From Austwickia sp. TVS 96-490-7B (GTDB taxonomy: Bacteria > Actinomycetota > Actinomycetes > Actinomycetales > Dermatophilaceae), in contig NZ_JAHPZL010000003.1 in assembly GCF_019331795.1 (NCBI RefSeq), positions 491,877-555,876 on the forward strand: a stretch of DNA of 64,000 nucleotides. Reading direction: 5' to 3'. Positions 36,260 to 45,332 of this stretch are shown one piece after another; positions within the stretch are counted from its first letter, which is position 1, and every line of letters starts with the position of its first letter. The position numbers and the translations under genes are program-made. The notes beneath the pieces were generated by a model. That model ran no database searches. It was not told the DNA's origin and was given only the letters and a program-made list of their open reading frames with translations.

Positions 36260-37519
36260 TCACACCGACGGGACGAAACGCACCCCCACCGGCCCCTCTC
36301 GCCGCTCCTGCACCCACGACCGATGCCAAGCCGACCCGGCCGCCAAGGCAGCCCGCGCATCGTTCTGCTCGTCGAGATGAGTCACCGACAACGGGATGTC
36401 CACACACCGCGTCCGCTCCACCGCGTTCGGCGCGCCCTGGGCAACCAGCTCTGCAAGCACCGCTGCCACCGGTTTGGGTCGATGATCCGTGGTGAACAAA
36501 CCGAGGTCATATTCCCGCTCAGGGAAATCCACCAGATCCCGAGAAACATCATGGGAACTCCACCACGTGACCCCGACCAACCGAGGCTCATCAAGCACCC
36601 TGGCCAACACGGCACGAGCGAACTCACCAGCCTGCTCTGCGGGGACCTCCGGGCCTGGAGCACCCACCTCCTGCAACCACACCGGCCGGTGCGGATCATC
36701 CGCAGAGGCGACTGCCAACTGCACCAGATAGTCAGCCCAGCTCAGGCAGATCTCATCGTCATATGCTGCGATCCCGGTCGGTCCGTTGAAAATCCACGAA
36801 TGCACCGAGGTCCAGTCCCCGACCCGCGCTGCCTCGACTGGTGTGAACGGATGGCCGGGATCGGTCCACGCCGCAGAGAACAGCGAATGCAATGCCGCCA
36901 CCTGAGGGACCTCCTCAGCCACGATCCCGACCAGATCTTGCGCCCATGCCAACGACTCCGATGGGCTGGTCTCGTTGGACGGCCACAGGTTGTTGAGTTC
37001 GTTGCCTGTGGTGATGGCAAAAAGCGCAGGATGTGCTCCGAGGGTGCGGCACATCGTCCGCACATAGTCCCGCAGACCGGCGCGCACCGTGTCATCGGTA
37101 AACAGGCTGCGGGAATGCCAGGTCAGGATCCAAGACGGCAGAAAATCGAAACTCGACAGATGCCCCTGAACCAGGTCAAGACATACCGCCAACCCCCGTT
37201 CGTGGGCGAGATCCAGAACGGATGCCACATCGTCCATAGCCCTGGGTCGAATGTGCGAGCGGTTGGGCTGGATCCACGGCCAGATCGGGAAAACCCGAAT
37301 ATGGTCTAAACCTAGCTCGGCAAGGTCATCTAGATCACGACGTACGTCGTCCAGATCAAGATCGAGCCAGCTGTAAAACCACGACGTGCTGGGGACATAG
37401 TTGGCTCCCACCCTGACCCTTCGCCCTCCAGACGATCCCGATGAATTTATGCCGTCAAGGCGAGGGCTGTCCCCACTGACCAGCGTCGCGGGCCGTGGGA
37501 GCATCGAAGCATCGGTCAT
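36260..37519 (-). CDS. Clan GH-A glycoside hydrolase (GH5-like, cytosolic)
   Basis: This 419-residue TIM-barrel glycosidase has the acid/base glutamate in TTGNELNN (Glu174) and the nucleophile in WLQEVGAP (Glu283), typical of clan GH-A. No signal peptide is present, so it would act on imported oligosaccharides. A GAGG site precedes the ATG at 37519. A perfect LacI-type operator lies about 85 bases upstream. The LacI regulator and sugar ABC importer next door suggest a shared substrate. Relatives include beta-mannosidase or mannanase-like GH5 enzymes; the sugar is not determined. Confidence 0.78.
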   Translation of the reverse strand: MTDASMLPRPATLVSGDSPRLDGINSSGSSGGRRVRVGANYVPSTSWFYSWLDLDLDDVRRDLDDLAELGLDHIRVFPIWPWIQPNRSHIRPRAMDDVASVLDLAHERGLAVCLDLVQGHLSSFDFLPSWILTWHSRSLFTDDTVRAGLRDYVRTMCRTLGAHPALFAITTGNELNNLWPSNETSPSESLAWAQDLVGIVAEEVPQVAALHSLFSAAWTDPGHPFTPVEAARVGDWTSVHSWIFNGPTGIAAYDDEICLSWADYLVQLAVASADDPHRPVWLQEVGAPGPEVPAEQAGEFARAVLARVLDEPRLVGVTWWSSHDVSRDLVDFPEREYDLGLFTTDHRPKPVAAVLAELVAQGAPNAVERTRCVDIPLSVTHLDEQNDARAALAAGSAWHRSWVQERREGPVGVRFVPSV

Positions 37520-37603
37520 CGGAGCCTCATTTTCAACAGTGGGCGCGCCGGCGTACCCGACAGCGTCAGGAGGAAAGACACGTATCCAGATCTCCTCATT
37601 ACT

Positions 37604-37613
37604 AAACCGGTTT
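37604..37613. promoter_or_regulatory. LacI-family operator upstream of the glycosidase gene
   Basis: aaaccggttt is a perfect palindrome with the central CG pair typical of LacI/GalR operators. It lies about 85 bases upstream of the glycosidase start and 34 bases before the end of the lacI-type gene. A near copy sits at the sugar transporter promoter. Confidence 0.7.
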
Positions 37614-37646
37614 GGTCATCAGCGTCAACCGATGAAGACACACCGA

Positions 37647-38672
37647 TCAGTCTCTCGGTGCGGCGGTACTCTCTCGCACCACCAAACGAGGTGGTTGCGA
37701 TGCCACATGGATCGTCACCGAGGGATCAGCGATCACTGCCACCAACGCCCGCGCCGTCAAGACGCCGAGCTCAAACGGATCGCTGCGCAACGCGGTCATC
37801 GCTGGATGTACCGCCTTGGTGAGCACCGTGTCGTCAAACGAGACCAGGGACAGCTCACCAGGCACCGCCACTCCCATCTCATGGGCCACGCCCAAACCAG
37901 CGACGGCGAGAAGATCACTGTCGTACACGATGGCAGTGGGCAGATTATGCGGCCTGCTGAGCAGTTCCCTGGTCGCCGAGGCACTGGCCGCATCGGAGAA
38001 GTCCGTGGTCACAGACTCCGCCCAGTCCAGGCCGAGGCGCTCTTTGGCATCCCGGACCGCTGCCATCCGCCGCCGGGTATGCCGGAAAACACCCATGCCA
38101 GCCACGTGGGCAATCCGTCGGTGACCCAACGCCGCCAGATAGTCCAGGATCCGCACCGTCGCCACATAGTCGTCGGTCGTGACAACGGGAACCCCCTCCC
38201 AGAGCGGTTCGGCACCACCGACAGCAACGGCTGGCAACCCGAGGTCCCGGACAGCCGCCGGTCGAGGATCGTTGTCATACAGGTCGACCAGGATGACTCC
38301 ATCGACCTTGGTCGCCTGACGCCACCTGCGATAGGTCGCGATTTCGTCGGTGTGCGCTTCGGTCACTGCGAGTTGCAGGCCCAATTGGTGTTCGCGCAGC
38401 TCGTCTTGCAAGCCGGAGATGAACTGGCCATAAAACGGTTCGACGCCCAGGGTGCGGGCCGGGCGGGAGAAGACGAGCCCCACCATGTCGGCGCGGGCGT
38501 GCACTAGGGCTCGCGCAGCCGAATGGGGCTGCCAGTCCAATTCCCTTGCGACGGAGAGTATTCGAGCTCTGGTGGCGTCTGAGACGCCGGGCCTGCCGTT
38601 CAACGCGAAGGAGGCGGAGCTCTTCGAGACGCCGGCGCGACGCGCAACGTCATTGATCGTGACCCGGGCCAT
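37647..38672 (-). CDS. LacI-family transcriptional repressor
   Basis: The ATG at 38672 gives 341 residues. The helix-turn-helix TINDVARRAGVSKSSASFALNG is at about residues 4-25, with the hinge helix SAARALVHARADMVGLVF following. The rest is the periplasmic-binding-protein-like effector domain. No strong ribosome binding site is seen upstream, so expression may be low. It is divergent from the sugar ABC transporter and next to a glycosidase. Two AAAC-SG-GTTT operators in the locus are its probable targets. The inducer is presumably the imported sugar. Confidence 0.92.
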   Translation of the reverse strand: MARVTINDVARRAGVSKSSASFALNGRPGVSDATRARILSVARELDWQPHSAARALVHARADMVGLVFSRPARTLGVEPFYGQFISGLQDELREHQLGLQLAVTEAHTDEIATYRRWRQATKVDGVILVDLYDNDPRPAAVRDLGLPAVAVGGAEPLWEGVPVVTTDDYVATVRILDYLAALGHRRIAHVAGMGVFRHTRRRMAAVRDAKERLGLDWAESVTTDFSDAASASATRELLSRPHNLPTAIVYDSDLLAVAGLGVAHEMGVAVPGELSLVSFDDTVLTKAVHPAMTALRSDPFELGVLTARALVAVIADPSVTIHVASQPPRLVVRESTAAPRD

Positions 38673-38700
38673 GCCGTGATTCTGGCATATCACGGAACAC

Positions 38701-38750
38701 TTGACACCGCCAAACACCTAGGTACATAGTCAAGAAACTAAAACGGTTTA
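38701..38750 (+). promoter_or_regulatory. Promoter and LacI operator of the sugar ABC transporter
   Basis: ttgaca at 38701-38706 and tacata at 38723-38728, 16 bases apart, form a good sigma-70-type promoter. Immediately downstream, aaacggttt at 38741-38749 is a near-perfect LacI-type operator, well placed to block transcription. Confidence 0.65.
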
Positions 38751-38823
38751 TCTCTCTTCCACACACTCCCACTGTGCCCTGGAAGAGCAGTGCACCTGCG
38801 GACCATCTCAAAGGAGAGATCGG

Positions 38824-40116
38824 ATGAGTCAGCGCCTCACAGCCCTCACCATCGCCGCGATCGTCACCCTGACCGCAGGGTGCGGCCTCGGCGGCGGCGA
38901 GCAAAGCCAGGCCAGCAAGAGCATCGACACCTCAGGCGAAATCAGTGGCGAGGTGTCCTTCCAGACCTGGTCACTCAAAACCGGCTTCAAAGACTATTTC
39001 GAATCTCTCATCAAAGACTTCGAGACCAAACACCCCAAGGTCAAGATCAATTGGGTCGATCAGCCTGCTGATCACTACGCCGACAAGATCACCAGCCAGA
39101 TCACTACCAAAACCCTTCCCGACGTCATCAACCTTCCCCCTGAGATTGCCTACAGCGCAGCTAAAGCCGGGGCCCTCCTCGACCTGCGACCCTCGGTCTC
39201 CGACCTGGACGACAAATATCAAAAAACAGCACTCGACGCATACTCCTACAGCGGGGTCAAGGGCACCTACGCCTTCCCGTGGTATCTCGGGACTAACGTC
39301 TGCTTCTGGAATAAAGAGCTCATGTCCAAGGGCGGCCTCGATCCCAAAAAAGCACCTCCAAAAACCCTCGACGAACTCATCGAACAGGCCAAGATCTTGC
39401 ATGACAAGACCGATGGATCTGTCACCCTGATGAGCCGCAAGCCGGAAATCATGGACTTTTCCTTCGCGGGCGTCAAGATCATGGATGACGAGCAGAAGAA
39501 GTTTGTTTTCAACACTCCTGAGTCCGTGGCAATCCTCGACAAGTACGTCGCCGCCTACAAGGCGGGATACATGCCGAAGAACATCCTGAGCTCTGAATAC
39601 CTTGGCAACTCTGAGCTCTTCAAGAAGGAACAGGTCGCCTGGACCACCGCCGGGGGCAGCTTCATCGCTAAAGTCAAAGAAAGTGACCCGACCTTAGCGG
39701 ACAAGATGGTGCCCTCTCCCAACATTGGCGCCGCTCCGCTGTGGGCACAAGGGATATCGGTGAATGCCGCCGCTAAAAACAGCGCCGCCGCTCTCACTTT
39801 CGCCGCCTTCGTCACGAACGAAGAAAATCAGGTGAACTTCACCACTAAGACCACAGCTAAAGGGTTCTTCCCCGGCTCAAAAGGCAAGCAGAGCACTGAT
39901 ATCTTCAACAGCTCTGATGGCACTCCTGCCCAAGATGGCCCCTTGATGGCATGGAAAGCCCTACCCGAGGCCCGAATCGCTGCTCCGCCGCTATGGACCG
40001 ATGCCATGCGCATGTACCTTGACCAGCAGATCGCCGATGCCCTGACCGAAAAGATCTCCTCGAAACAAGCTCTCGACAACGCCGTACAGAAAGCGAACTC
40101 TCTCCTGAACTACTGA
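38824..40116 (+). CDS. Sugar ABC transporter substrate-binding lipoprotein
   Basis: The 430-residue protein starts with a lipoprotein signal ending LTAGC (Cys21), so it is tethered to the outer membrane face. The mature part matches family 1 extracellular solute-binding proteins (MalE/UgpB type), with VSFQTWSLKTGFKDYFE and KITSQITTKTLPDVINLPPE near the start. A strong AAGGAGAG site precedes the ATG. Two permeases follow. No ATPase is encoded nearby, so a shared MsiK-like ATPase from elsewhere probably powers uptake. The substrate is unknown; the glycosidase next door suggests an oligosaccharide. Confidence 0.92.
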   Translation: MSQRLTALTIAAIVTLTAGCGLGGGEQSQASKSIDTSGEISGEVSFQTWSLKTGFKDYFESLIKDFETKHPKVKINWVDQPADHYADKITSQITTKTLPDVINLPPEIAYSAAKAGALLDLRPSVSDLDDKYQKTALDAYSYSGVKGTYAFPWYLGTNVCFWNKELMSKGGLDPKKAPPKTLDELIEQAKILHDKTDGSVTLMSRKPEIMDFSFAGVKIMDDEQKKFVFNTPESVAILDKYVAAYKAGYMPKNILSSEYLGNSELFKKEQVAWTTAGGSFIAKVKESDPTLADKMVPSPNIGAAPLWAQGISVNAAAKNSAAALTFAAFVTNEENQVNFTTKTTAKGFFPGSKGKQSTDIFNSSDGTPAQDGPLMAWKALPEARIAAPPLWTDAMRMYLDQQIADALTEKISSKQALDNAVQKANSLLNY

Positions 40117-40124
40117 CGACACCC

Positions 40125-40163
40125 CGGTGACGGTCCCGACCTGCCCGGTCGGGACCGTCACCG
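40125..40163 (+). terminator. Intercistronic hairpin after the binding-protein gene
   Basis: A perfect 17-base stem, cggtgacggtcccgacc at 40125-40141 with its complement at 40147-40163, has a five-base loop. It lies nine bases past the binding-protein stop. It probably causes partial termination or protects the upstream mRNA, so more binding protein than permease is made. Confidence 0.75.
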
Positions 40164-40228
40164 CACCACGACTCGACGGTGGGCGCCTCCTCAGTCCGGT
40201 CCCACCGAGGCCACGAAGGATCCCATCG

Positions 40229-41101
40229 ATGCATTTCCACCGCAGGTCGACACCCTGGTTGATGTTGTTGCCCGCGCTCCTCCTCCTCTTCGCCTTCAGT
40301 TTGTTCCCCGCGGTCAACACGGTCATTCTGTCTTTCACGAACGTGAAATTGATTGGCGGTGGCCATTTCACTGGCCTGACCAACTACCTGCGGTTATTCC
40401 AAGACGACCAGCTCCTCAACGCCATCCTGAACAGCATCGTCTATATGGTGATCTGCCTTCCGCTGCTGACGTTGCTGCCCTTGTTGCTAGCGATGCTCAT
40501 CCAAAAAAATGTGCCTGGTATCGGGTTTTTCCGGACGGTTTTCTACTTCCCGGTCGTCGCCTCGGCCCTGGTGGTGGCCCTGATCTGGCAGTGGCTACTG
40601 GATGACCGCGGACTGGTCAACGGGATGCTCACGGCCTCAGGGCTCATCTCTTCTGCCGTGCCCTTCTTGCAAGGCCGGTGGTTGTTGATCTTCTCCGCGA
40701 TTGGACTGACGGTCTGGAAGGGCCTGGGCTGGTACATGGTGATCTATCTGGCCGGTCTTGGCAGCATCGACAAGTCCTTGTACGAAGCGGCCACTGTCGA
40801 CGGCGCCAATGCGTGGCGCCGCTTTTGGCATGTCACCGTCCCCGGCGTCCGCGGCACCATGATGCTGGTCGCGGTGATGATCTCAGTGTCAGCCTTACGC
40901 GTCTTTACTGAGCCCTATGTGCTGTCCGGGGGGATCGGTGGACCTGGTGGTCGCTCATCGACCGTGGTCATGCTGATCAAACAGAACGGCGCCGGAGTGC
41001 AGGGCCAGCTCGGCTACGCCTGCGCCCTGTCAGTCGTGCTCTTCGTGATCTGCCTGGGCCCGATGCTGCTGTTGGCTCGACTGAACGTGAGGGACCGATG
41101 A
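40229..41101 (+). CDS. Sugar ABC transporter permease (MalF type)
   Basis: The ATG at 40229, behind GAAGGA, gives 290 residues; the longer frame would begin inside the hairpin region. Six membrane helices are visible. The cytosolic coupling loop carries the EAA motif EAATVDGANAWRRFWHVTVPG-like segment (around residue 190-210), which docks on the ATPase. It overlaps the next permease by four bases (ATGA). It belongs to the same operon as the preceding lipoprotein, although a strong hairpin separates them. Confidence 0.92.
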   Translation: MHFHRRSTPWLMLLPALLLLFAFSLFPAVNTVILSFTNVKLIGGGHFTGLTNYLRLFQDDQLLNAILNSIVYMVICLPLLTLLPLLLAMLIQKNVPGIGFFRTVFYFPVVASALVVALIWQWLLDDRGLVNGMLTASGLISSAVPFLQGRWLLIFSAIGLTVWKGLGWYMVIYLAGLGSIDKSLYEAATVDGANAWRRFWHVTVPGVRGTMMLVAVMISVSALRVFTEPYVLSGGIGGPGGRSSTVVMLIKQNGAGVQGQLGYACALSVVLFVICLGPMLLLARLNVRDR

Positions 41102-41931
41102 ACACCCGGATCCGGCCGTGGGAATACCTATGGCGTTACGCCTTGCTGGCGTTGATGACTGTCATCGCTATCGGGCCGATGGCCTACCAGCTCTCCACCT
41201 CGCTGAAGAGCAAATATGAAAACATCAACTCCCCCACTCCACAATTCATCCCCCAAGATCCGACCTGGGACAATTACGTCGAGGTCACCCGGGTCATCCC
41301 GGTGTGGAGTTACATCGGCAATTCCCTCTTCGTCGCAGCGCTGGTCGTCGTCGGCAATGTGATTGGCTGCACCCTCGCCGGGTATGCCATGTCCCGACTG
41401 CAATTTCGGGGCCGCAAAGTTGTCCTGGCGTTGTTTCTCTCAACACTGATCCTGCCCGGCGAGGCGACCATCATGTCCCAGTTCCAGATGATCACCTCGA
41501 TGGGATTAGCCAACACCCTGTGGGGAGTGGCATTGCCCGGCTTGATCAGCGCTTTGAATGTGCTGTTGATGTACAACGCGTTTAATCAAGTCCCGATCGA
41601 GCTGGACCAGGCAGCGATCGTGGATGGCGCCAACACCTGGCAGCGGCTGTGGCACGTGGGCATCCCCAATGTCACCGGGAGCTTGTCAATTGTGGCGATC
41701 TTCAGCTTCATCGGGGCCTGGGATGATTTCCTGTGGCCGCTGCTGGTGCTCTCCGATCCAGATCAGATGACCCTCACGGTGGGCCTGTCATATCTGAACG
41801 GAGCATTCACCAACAATCCACGAGTCATCGCAGCCGGGTCGATGATTGCGTTGGTGCCGATCGTGCTGTTCTTCGCAGTCCTGCATCGGTATTTCTTCCA
41901 AGGGGTCGGCGAAGGCGCAGTGAAAGGCTGA
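41098..41931 (+). CDS. Sugar ABC transporter permease (MalG type)
   Basis: The 277-residue protein has six membrane helices and the EAA-type loop LDQAAIVDGANTWQRLWHV near residue 170-190. The start overlaps the previous permease as ATGA. It forms the translocation channel with the MalF-type partner. The operon ends here, and the next gene is convergent. No dedicated ATPase follows. Confidence 0.92.
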   Translation: MNTRIRPWEYLWRYALLALMTVIAIGPMAYQLSTSLKSKYENINSPTPQFIPQDPTWDNYVEVTRVIPVWSYIGNSLFVAALVVVGNVIGCTLAGYAMSRLQFRGRKVVLALFLSTLILPGEATIMSQFQMITSMGLANTLWGVALPGLISALNVLLMYNAFNQVPIELDQAAIVDGANTWQRLWHVGIPNVTGSLSIVAIFSFIGAWDDFLWPLLVLSDPDQMTLTVGLSYLNGAFTNNPRVIAAGSMIALVPIVLFFAVLHRYFFQGVGEGAVKG

Positions 41932-41969
41932 TCCAGGTCACCACCCAAGCTGATGCCACGTGATCGCTG

Positions 41970-42656
41970 TCAGCGGGCCAGGTCCCGGGCTGCGGTGGCC
42001 TGGGACGCCCAGATCTGTGCGATCGGGGCAGCGGCACGGCGGGCACGTTTCAGGTCGCGTCCCTCGTAGCTCCACGGCGGCGGGTAGGCGGTGATCCCGG
42101 CGTCCAACGGAAGCTCAGCGACCTCCTGCTGCCACCCTGTCCATCGCAGTTCAGCCGCGAAGTCGTCCAGACCGACGGCGAGCGCCCATTCAACGAAGGC
42201 GGCATAGCCAGCGTCGAGTCCCACCCATTCGAGGGTGTCTGGTCCGAAGTAGGCGATGTCACCGGCGGCGCAGGGAAGGCCACCAGCGTTGACAGCGAAC
42301 AGTCCGCCCAGGACGTCGTAGGCGACGACCATCGCGCCAGGTGTGACGGGAGTGCTGCCGGTCCCCCCGATCGCATTGATCTCGGCAAGGCTGGGTAGAC
42401 CGGCGGTGGTGTCGGTGGCTGTCTGCCCTCCTCCGAGGAGGCGGAGCCAGCCGCCGTCCGCGACGATGCCGCCGCAGTGCCCGGCGAGCGCGCCGAGGAC
42501 GGTTTGGGTGGGGGTTTGTAAGGCGGTGAGGGTGTCAGCGCAGCCGGTGGGATCGCCGGGGAGGATGCGGGCGTGGCGTTGCTGCGCCCAGGAGGTCACG
42601 AGGGGCCAGGCGTCGTCGTCGGAGTAGAGCCGTTCGGCGGGTTGCGGGCCGATCAT
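41970..42656 (-). CDS. DUF2625 family protein
   Basis: The 228-residue soluble protein has the DUF2625 pattern: CGGIVADGGWLRLLGGG near residue 60-76, VVAYDVLGGLFAVNAGGL, and IAYFGPDTLEWVGLDAGYAAFVEWAL. Family members are cytosolic and of unknown function; some resemble SMI1/KNR4-like folds. The gene is monocistronic between the sugar transporter and fdhD, with no signal peptide. No functional claim can be made. Confidence 0.75.
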   Translation of the reverse strand: MIGPQPAERLYSDDDAWPLVTSWAQQRHARILPGDPTGCADTLTALQTPTQTVLGALAGHCGGIVADGGWLRLLGGGQTATDTTAGLPSLAEINAIGGTGSTPVTPGAMVVAYDVLGGLFAVNAGGLPCAAGDIAYFGPDTLEWVGLDAGYAAFVEWALAVGLDDFAAELRWTGWQQEVAELPLDAGITAYPPPWSYEGRDLKRARRAAAPIAQIWASQATAARDLAR

Positions 42657-42739
42657 GGGGTGCCTTCCGTCGGGGCAGGGCGGGGCTAGGGCGGTCGGGG
42701 GAGCTTGGTCGTGACTTCTCAGGGTACGGACCGGAGCGG

Positions 42740-43585
42740 TTAGGGGGTGAGTCGGTGGGCGCCGGTGTAGACGTTCATCCGGTCACCGCGGACCAGTCCG
42801 ACGAGTGTCAGCCCGGCGTCTTCGGCGAGTTCGACGGCCAGCGATGAGGGCGCGGCCACCCCGGAGAGGACCGGGATGCCGGCGAGGACGGTACGTCGCA
42901 CAATGTCGTACGACGTACGGCCGCTGATCTGCACGATCAGTCCGTTGCCGGGAAGGCGGTCGTGGAGGAGTGCCCAGCCGATGACTTTGTCGATGGCGTT
43001 ACGGCGGCTGATGTCCTCGCGGACCACGAGGACCTCGCCGTCGGTGGTGAAGAGTCCGGCGGTGGGGATATCCCGGATCGTGCTGATGTCGCGGTGGCGT
43101 TCGCGGAGCAGGTCGGGCAGGTCGAGCAGGACGGTGGCGGAGACCGGGGTCCGGTCCTGGTGGAGACTCCGCTCTTCCGCGACACGGACGAGGTCGAGGG
43201 TGGCTGCGCCGCAAGTGGATCCGATGGGGAGGGGGTCTCCCACGTCGGTGGGGATACGCACTCCGGCGGAGACGGTCACGTCAAGCAGGTTGTAGGTGTT
43301 TTGCGCGGTGCTCTGCGGGGTGGTCGCCACAGCTCCGGCGCAGTAGCGGGCGGTGGCAATGTCGACCCGGTGCCGGATGATCCCGGCGCCGTGGAGCAGT
43401 CCGTGGGCGAGTTCGATGTCGTGACCGGGGGTTCGCACGGTGGCGGCGACGCTGCGCCCGTTGACTCTGATTTCGAGGGGTTCTTCCACCGCGAGGGTGT
43501 CCACGCGCCGTCGTCGTTCACAAGGCACTCCCGGTTCGGGACGGGTCACAGTGACCAGTCGTCGGCGTACGGTCAGTCGTCCCAT
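42740..43585 (-). CDS. fdhD: FdhD-like sulfurtransferase for formate dehydrogenase maturation
   Basis: The 281-residue protein matches FdhD: an N-terminal VDTLAVEEPLEIRVNG segment, HDIELAHGLLHGAG, and the C-terminal GRTSYDIVRRTVLAGIP and APSSLAVELAEDAG. FdhD transfers sulfur to the molybdenum cofactor of formate dehydrogenase. The usual CXXC loop is reduced here to a single cysteine, GSTCGAATLD with Cys125. No formate dehydrogenase gene is in the window. The protein may still work with one cysteine or have changed its role. It is divergent from the deacetylase gene. Confidence 0.88.
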   Translation of the reverse strand: MGRLTVRRRLVTVTRPEPGVPCERRRRVDTLAVEEPLEIRVNGRSVAATVRTPGHDIELAHGLLHGAGIIRHRVDIATARYCAGAVATTPQSTAQNTYNLLDVTVSAGVRIPTDVGDPLPIGSTCGAATLDLVRVAEERSLHQDRTPVSATVLLDLPDLLRERHRDISTIRDIPTAGLFTTDGEVLVVREDISRRNAIDKVIGWALLHDRLPGNGLIVQISGRTSYDIVRRTVLAGIPVLSGVAAPSSLAVELAEDAGLTLVGLVRGDRMNVYTGAHRLTP

Positions 43586-43754
43586 GCAGTCGTCTTCTCT
43601 CTCCTGTGGCCACCCGCCTGGATGCTATCGAAAGAGGGTCGTTCTTTTGGGGTGGTGTTTGGGGTGGCTCGGAATGCCCGGGGGACTTTTTTCCTGGTGT
43701 CCTACCTACCACCCGTTCAGCCAGTGCCCAGCTGAGACCCATACCATCACCAGC

Positions 43755-45251
43755 ATGCTTGGACGTCCCACTCTCTGCGCCGCGACCAGTCTCACCCTCG
43801 TGGTTGCCGCCTTCTCCGTCGGATGCGCTGGCCCGGCCGATCAGGGCGGCTCCAGCGGTCAGGGATCAACAGACACCAGCCGCACAGCCAGCCCAGTGAT
43901 GGCTCAGCGGATCGAAGACAACTCGCCCTTTAAGGTCGGCCCGGACGTGCCGTCGTTCACCGTACCCGGAACGACATACGAAACGCTCTCGTCAGAGGAC
44001 AACAAAGACCGTTATGCGGTCCGCTGGCCAATGATTCCCGGGGCCACAGCACTCAACAAATCTGTGGGGGATTTCGCGAAGGAAAAGCTCGCTAGCTATC
44101 AGAAAAAAGATCAACAGCAGGAGTATGGCGGTTTCGCCCAGATGCACATTAACGGCGAGATCGTCGGTGCCGCCGCCCAGGTCGCTGCCGTCCGGGTCAC
44201 CTCCTCCATCCCGCGGGGCGCAAAAGGCGTCGGCCTGCACAACACATTTTACGGCGACGCTGGCGGATCGTGGGTATCCCCCTCGCATGACTTAATCGAT
44301 CAGGGTCGGCGTAGTGAGTTCGTCAAGACCGTGCTGGATACGTCAGCCGCCAAGTCGGGGAATCCAGCGCCCCCAATCCCCAGTTCAGTGGACCTATTAC
44401 TCACCGATGTCACCGTCACCGATAACGGCGGATTGCGTGTCGTCGTCGACGAGGGGGTCGTCGGTGGGGTGGGCGAACCGGTGATCTCGGCAGAAATGTC
44501 CGCAGAGACGGCGGCACCGTTCCTCTCTGAGCGCGGCAAATCCGTGGTGCAGGCGTTGACCTCCAAAGCGCCGTACGGCGGTCAGGCCACCGCCACGGCG
44601 ACACCTTCGCCCAGCAGCACCGCGCCGCGACCGACCCCGTCGACGCAGAACGTGGACTGCGCAGTCAAGAAATGCGTGGCGCTGACCTTCGATGACGGCC
44701 CCGGCCCTTATACCGACAAGTTGATTCAAGATTTGACGAGTGCCCAGGTGCCGGCGACCTTCTTCATGGTGGGACGCAGCGCCCAAGCCCACCCTGATGT
44801 GGTCAAACGGGTCTCTGAAGCTGGCATGGTCATCGCTAACCACACCTGGGATCACCGCGACCTCGCTCAGATGGACTCGGGTCAGGTCAACTGGGAGATT
44901 AATTCAACCAGCAAGAAACTCACTGAAATCACCGGGAAGCCCGTGAATCTGCTTCGGCCGCCGTACGGGTCGTACGGTCCGGAGGTCAAGCAGGCGGGTG
45001 CGCCCATCATCCTGTGGGACGTAGACACCGAAGACTGGAAAAACCGCAATGTGGCAGTGACGACGAAGCGCGCCGTCTCTCAGGCCAAGGCCGGATCGAT
45101 CATCCTGCTGCATGACGTACACCCGACCACCGTCCAGTCCGTGCCGGGCATCATCGCTCAACTGAAGGAGAAGGGGTTCACTTTCGTGACGATTCCGCAG
45201 CTCCTGGGGCAGATGAAAAACGGTGGGGTCTATTTCAGCAAGAACGAATGA
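43755..45251 (+). CDS. Lipoprotein with RsiV-like domain fused to a polysaccharide deacetylase
   Basis: The ATG at 43755 gives 498 residues. A lipoprotein signal ends SVGC (Cys24). Residues about 60-275 resemble the DUF3298/RsiV domain, which in RsiV binds lysozyme. A Thr/Pro/Ser-rich linker (276-298) follows. The NodB deacetylase domain covers about 305-495, with TFDDGPGP (Asp313/Asp314), the zinc histidines in NHTWDHRDL (His363, His367) and RPPYGSYG. It would N-deacetylate peptidoglycan or another surface glycan, a common lysozyme-resistance mechanism. The ribosome binding site is weak. The fusion order is an inference from motif placement. Confidence 0.82.
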   Translation: MLGRPTLCAATSLTLVVAAFSVGCAGPADQGGSSGQGSTDTSRTASPVMAQRIEDNSPFKVGPDVPSFTVPGTTYETLSSEDNKDRYAVRWPMIPGATALNKSVGDFAKEKLASYQKKDQQQEYGGFAQMHINGEIVGAAAQVAAVRVTSSIPRGAKGVGLHNTFYGDAGGSWVSPSHDLIDQGRRSEFVKTVLDTSAAKSGNPAPPIPSSVDLLLTDVTVTDNGGLRVVVDEGVVGGVGEPVISAEMSAETAAPFLSERGKSVVQALTSKAPYGGQATATATPSPSSTAPRPTPSTQNVDCAVKKCVALTFDDGPGPYTDKLIQDLTSAQVPATFFMVGRSAQAHPDVVKRVSEAGMVIANHTWDHRDLAQMDSGQVNWEINSTSKKLTEITGKPVNLLRPPYGSYGPEVKQAGAPIILWDVDTEDWKNRNVAVTTKRAVSQAKAGSIILLHDVHPTTVQSVPGIIAQLKEKGFTFVTIPQLLGQMKNGGVYFSKNE

Positions 45252-45291
45252 CCGCTCCGGTCAGACCCTGACCGACCAAGAACACCTCACC

Positions 45292-45332
45292 ACGCGTCGG
45301 CGCCTCTCTTTTCACGAGGGGCGCCGACGCGT
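45292..45332 (+). terminator. Terminator after the deacetylase gene
   Basis: The arms acgcgtcggcgcctc (from 45292) and gaggggcgccgacgcgt (45316-45332) form a stem of about 15 pairs with a small bulge, 40 bases past the stop. CTGTCATCTCT follows, giving a weak T-rich tail. Confidence 0.8.
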
